Assembly (NCBI GenBank): GCA_016866895.1
Contig: VGKX01000060.1
Span: 1 to 6,462 of the forward strand
Source: Candidatus Parvarchaeota archaeon
Lineage (GTDB): Archaea > Micrarchaeota > Micrarchaeia > Anstonellales > VGKX01
Direction of reading: 5' to 3'
Length of the DNA stretch: 6,462 nt
Under the pieces are notes generated by a model, which had not been told where the DNA came from, searched no databases, and was given only the letters and a program-made list of their open reading frames with translations. The position numbers were made by a program, and so were the translations under genes. Position 1 is the first letter of the stretch; each line of letters begins with the position of its first letter. Positions 4,636-6,462 of the stretch are shown piece by piece.

Positions 4636-5199
4636 TTACTCTATGCTAACCCTTTCGATTATATCGCCCTGGCGAAGCTGCTGGACAACACCAAACCCGT
4701 CAGTTACTTGGCCAAAAACCGCGTAATTCCCGTCAAGCTGATGTATGTCCTCAAGTGAGACATAAAACTGGCTTGAGGCGCTGTTTGGGTCCTGCGAGCG
4801 GGCCATGCCAAGCGATCCCTTGACATGAGTCAGGCCAGGCACTATCTCAAGAGGTATTTTTTTGCTGCTGCCCCCTGTGCCATCCCCTTTTGGGTCACCG
4901 CCTTGGATTACAAAGCCTTCAACATAGCGGTGGAATGAAAGCCCATTGTAAAATCCTGATTTTGCAAGCTCCACAAAGTTCTTTCCTGTGATGGGTGCCT
5001 TGTCAGCATAAATTTCTGCCTTGAAAGTGCCTTTATTGGTTTTAAAAACTGCGATTGGATTTTTTTCTTGCTGCAAGTTATCACCTAAAGTTTGGTTGTT
5101 TGAATTAACTGTGTTTCCGTTCCCCGAAATACCCTGTTGGGTTGTACAGCCCACAAGTGCTATGAGAACGATTAGTAAAACGAATGTATATTTTTGCAT
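4636..5199 (-). CDS. Cyclophilin-type peptidyl-prolyl cis-trans isomerase, lipoprotein
   Basis: This 187-aa protein begins with a signal sequence and lipobox (FVLLIVLIALVGC, Cys18), so it is probably exported and lipid-anchored. A polar Asn/Gln/Gly linker (19-45) precedes a compact cyclophilin domain (about 47-187). Active-site residues are recognisable by comparison with human cyclophilin A: Arg91 (Arg55) and Phe96 (Phe60) in SFHRYVEGFVIQGGDP, Gln99 (Gln63) and Gln144 (Gln111) in SSQFYV. Tyr146 replaces Phe113, Gln154 replaces the cyclosporin-contacting Trp121, and Tyr159 replaces His126. The catalytic Arg is kept, so activity is likely and cyclosporin binding poor. By inference it helps fold secreted proteins. 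GGTGAT (5203-5208), a perfect match to the archaeal 16S tail, precedes the ATG. It lies 45 bp after the ThyX-like gene with no clear promoter between. Confidence 0.93.
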   Translation of the reverse strand: MQKYTFVLLIVLIALVGCTTQQGISGNGNTVNSNNQTLGDNLQQEKNPIAVFKTNKGTFKAEIYADKAPITGKNFVELAKSGFYNGLSFHRYVEGFVIQGGDPKGDGTGGSSKKIPLEIVPGLTHVKGSLGMARSQDPNSASSQFYVSLEDIHQLDGNYAVFGQVTDGFGVVQQLRQGDIIERVSIE

Positions 5200-5202
5200 G
5201 CA

Positions 5203-5208
5203 ATCACC
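5203..5208 (-). promoter_or_regulatory. Ribosome binding site of the cyclophilin gene
   Basis: GGTGAT on the minus strand is perfectly complementary to the ATCACC end of archaeal 16S rRNA, three bases before the ATG at 5199. It supports this start and the archaeal origin of the window. Confidence 0.7.
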
Positions 5209-5244
5209 AAAAAATCGATCTTGACTTTGCTTGTGAGAAATGTT

Positions 5245-6462
5245 TTATCGTGTGCCGTATTTTTTGTTGATTTCCTCAATCCTTTTGTCAATGTTTTTTT
5301 CAGCCTCAAGCCGCTCAAGCTTTGCCCCTGACATGTCAACAAACTTCATGCCAGCTGCAAAAGCGGGATGGACTTTTTTAATCTCAAGGAACATGTTCTG
5401 CACCATGCGCCTGTAGTCAATGTGCCCTTGGGGCATGGAGCGCAGCTCAATAAGATGATACGCCTCGCGAAGGTTCAGGTTTATGTTCCAGCGCAACCTA
5501 AAGCCCATTGGGACTACGTATTGGGCCTCAAGTGGCATTTTTGCAGCAATTTTTTTGTAGACAGAGGAGGAGAAATTGACTGCCTCCATAACCTGCTTCC
5601 CAAAGCCTGCCTGCACAAGCTCAGGGGGCAGCTCAAAGCCATGGTAGACTGAAAGCGGCTGGCGGGTTTGGGTCATGAGCCTGTGGCGGTGCAAGTCGCG
5701 GTACATTCCAAAGTTTCCGCAAAGCGAGAATGCGTAATGGCAGTGCTCAAATGCGCGCCCAGGCTTGTGCCTTCTGTTTCCCCTGCTGCCAGCATATGCA
5801 GAAATTATGCTTTCTTTTTGCCCCTGGCTTAGGGATTTTGCCATTGCATAAAGCTCGGACAGTGACCTGTCAGAGTGCTCAAAGAGGATTGCTGCAACAA
5901 CCTTGTTTTCAGCGTCATCAGAGAAATGGACAAGTTGCACGTCTTGCCTGCTTTCCTGGTTATCATAAAGCTTAAGGCCGTGCTCCTCAACTTGTTTTGA
6001 AACAGACTGGCAGGTGGCTTTCAGGTAAGCCTGGGTTGAAAGGCCATATGCATCGTTGGCCCTTTTCACAAACGAAGGAATCATTAATCCAAGCTGCTGG
6101 TGGGCAGATTGCGCGGCCTGCCTGATTTCACCAAGCTGGCTTGAATACATTTTCAAAAGCAGGTACTCAAAGGCCCTGCCATTGCCGTAAATGCCGGTAT
6201 TTGTCATTGTCGAGGCAGGCAAAAGGCATCGAAGCACGTCGCACACCTTTGCCCTGACTGCCGAGGCATAAGCCCGCTGCGATGCGCTTGCATCGTTTGG
6301 GAACTCTTTTTGCACTTGCTGCGTCATTGGCTCAATGAGACTTGAATAAGTGTCAAAGAGCAAGTCGCATGCCTGAAGGTACTCTGATGCAAACTCGCTA
6401 TCCATGATGGCAGGCTCACGTACATACCTGTATTTGCCATCCTCCTTTTGGTTGAAATAAAC
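5245..6462 (-). CDS. Long ThyX-like flavoprotein, N-terminus beyond the window
   Basis: The reading frame is open to the right edge: 19 residues ending KYRYVREPAI precede the first in-frame ATG at 6405, so the gene starts outside and 405 residues are visible. The sequence looks like the end of one ThyX-like domain (TNTGIYGNGRAFEYLLLK, visible residues about 87-104) followed by a second (about 175-380). The second has RRHKPGRAFEH, RDLHRHRLMTQTRQPLS and NLREAYHLIELRSMP. ThyX makes dTMP from dUMP with FAD, NADPH and methylene-tetrahydrofolate. Classical ThyX is 220-250 aa; this is a long two-domain type. In the RHR-x7-S signature the Ser position is Pro (visible residue 269), so dTMP synthesis by this domain is not assured. 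It is upstream of, and probably co-transcribed with, the cyclophilin gene. Confidence 0.85.
   Translation of the reverse strand, partial: VYFNQKEDGKYRYVREPAIMDSEFASEYLQACDLLFDTYSSLIEPMTQQVQKEFPNDASASQRAYASAVRAKVCDVLRCLLPASTMTNTGIYGNGRAFEYLLLKMYSSQLGEIRQAAQSAHQQLGLMIPSFVKRANDAYGLSTQAYLKATCQSVSKQVEEHGLKLYDNQESRQDVQLVHFSDDAENKVVAAILFEHSDRSLSELYAMAKSLSQGQKESIISAYAGSRGNRRHKPGRAFEHCHYAFSLCGNFGMYRDLHRHRLMTQTRQPLSVYHGFELPPELVQAGFGKQVMEAVNFSSSVYKKIAAKMPLEAQYVVPMGFRLRWNINLNLREAYHLIELRSMPQGHIDYRRMVQNMFLEIKKVHPAFAAGMKFVDMSGAKLERLEAEKNIDKRIEEINKKYGTR

Noticed and set aside
4549..4758. 69-aa plus-strand frame downstream of TATATAAA
   Set aside because: Mostly antisense to the end of the cyclophilin gene; the A/T stretch is explained as the minus-strand promoter of the VWA operon.
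1..6462. tRNA, rRNA, CRISPR array, insertion sequence, C/D box RNA
   Set aside because: No cloverleaf, repeat-spacer series or transposase motifs were seen; an ATGATGA box at 1442-1448 has no partner CTGA at a suitable distance and lies inside a coding frame.

Overview
The window looks like chromosomal DNA of an archaeon, most likely a small-genome (DPANN-type) lineage. This rests on archaeal TATA boxes (TTTATATA, TTTAAATA) placed about 26 nt before plausible transcript starts, GGTGA/GGTGAT ribosome sites matching an archaeal 16S tail, oligo-T termination tracts, frequent AGG/ATA codons, and gene families common in such genomes. The lineage is an inference from these features; no rRNA or marker gene is present. 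I see no tRNA, rRNA, CRISPR array or insertion sequence.

The left quarter (1-1600) is a loose cluster of very small genes, several below usual annotation cut-offs. A probable leaderless gene leaves the left edge on the minus strand. Divergent to it is a 52-aa Cys-containing protein with the FLTxEEKIxxLKEYKExLEKE pattern of a family widespread in archaea. Its TATA box is flanked by two copies of one dyad, so this promoter is probably controlled by a dedicated repressor. The gene ends in a hairpin plus T-tract terminator that contains its stop codon. Next come a possible 55-aa protein (+), a possible 42-aa Lys-rich protein (-), a gene-poor stretch with hairpin potential, a 76-aa AT-hook protein with a Gln/Ala-rich tail, and a 73- to 84-aa protein with a CxCxCH metal-binding cluster.

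The middle (1602-4577, minus strand) is a two-gene operon behind its own TATA box. The first gene encodes a protein with an N-terminal HExxH metallopeptidase-like domain and a C-terminal von Willebrand A (VWA) domain with an intact MIDAS motif. The second encodes a MoxR-family AAA+ ATPase with a Cys/His cluster inserted before its lid. MoxR ATPases and VWA proteins work as pairs in remodelling or metal-insertion systems, so the two products probably form one complex. Its substrate is unknown.

The right part (4636-6462, minus strand) holds a lipoprotein cyclophilin (peptidyl-prolyl isomerase) just downstream of the C-terminal three quarters or so of a long ThyX-like flavoprotein that runs off the right edge. 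No promoter is visible between these two, so they may be co-transcribed.

The most distinctive items are the twin operator promoter at 71-133, the MoxR/VWA-metallopeptidase pair with its Cys cluster, and the long ThyX-like protein lacking the signature serine.
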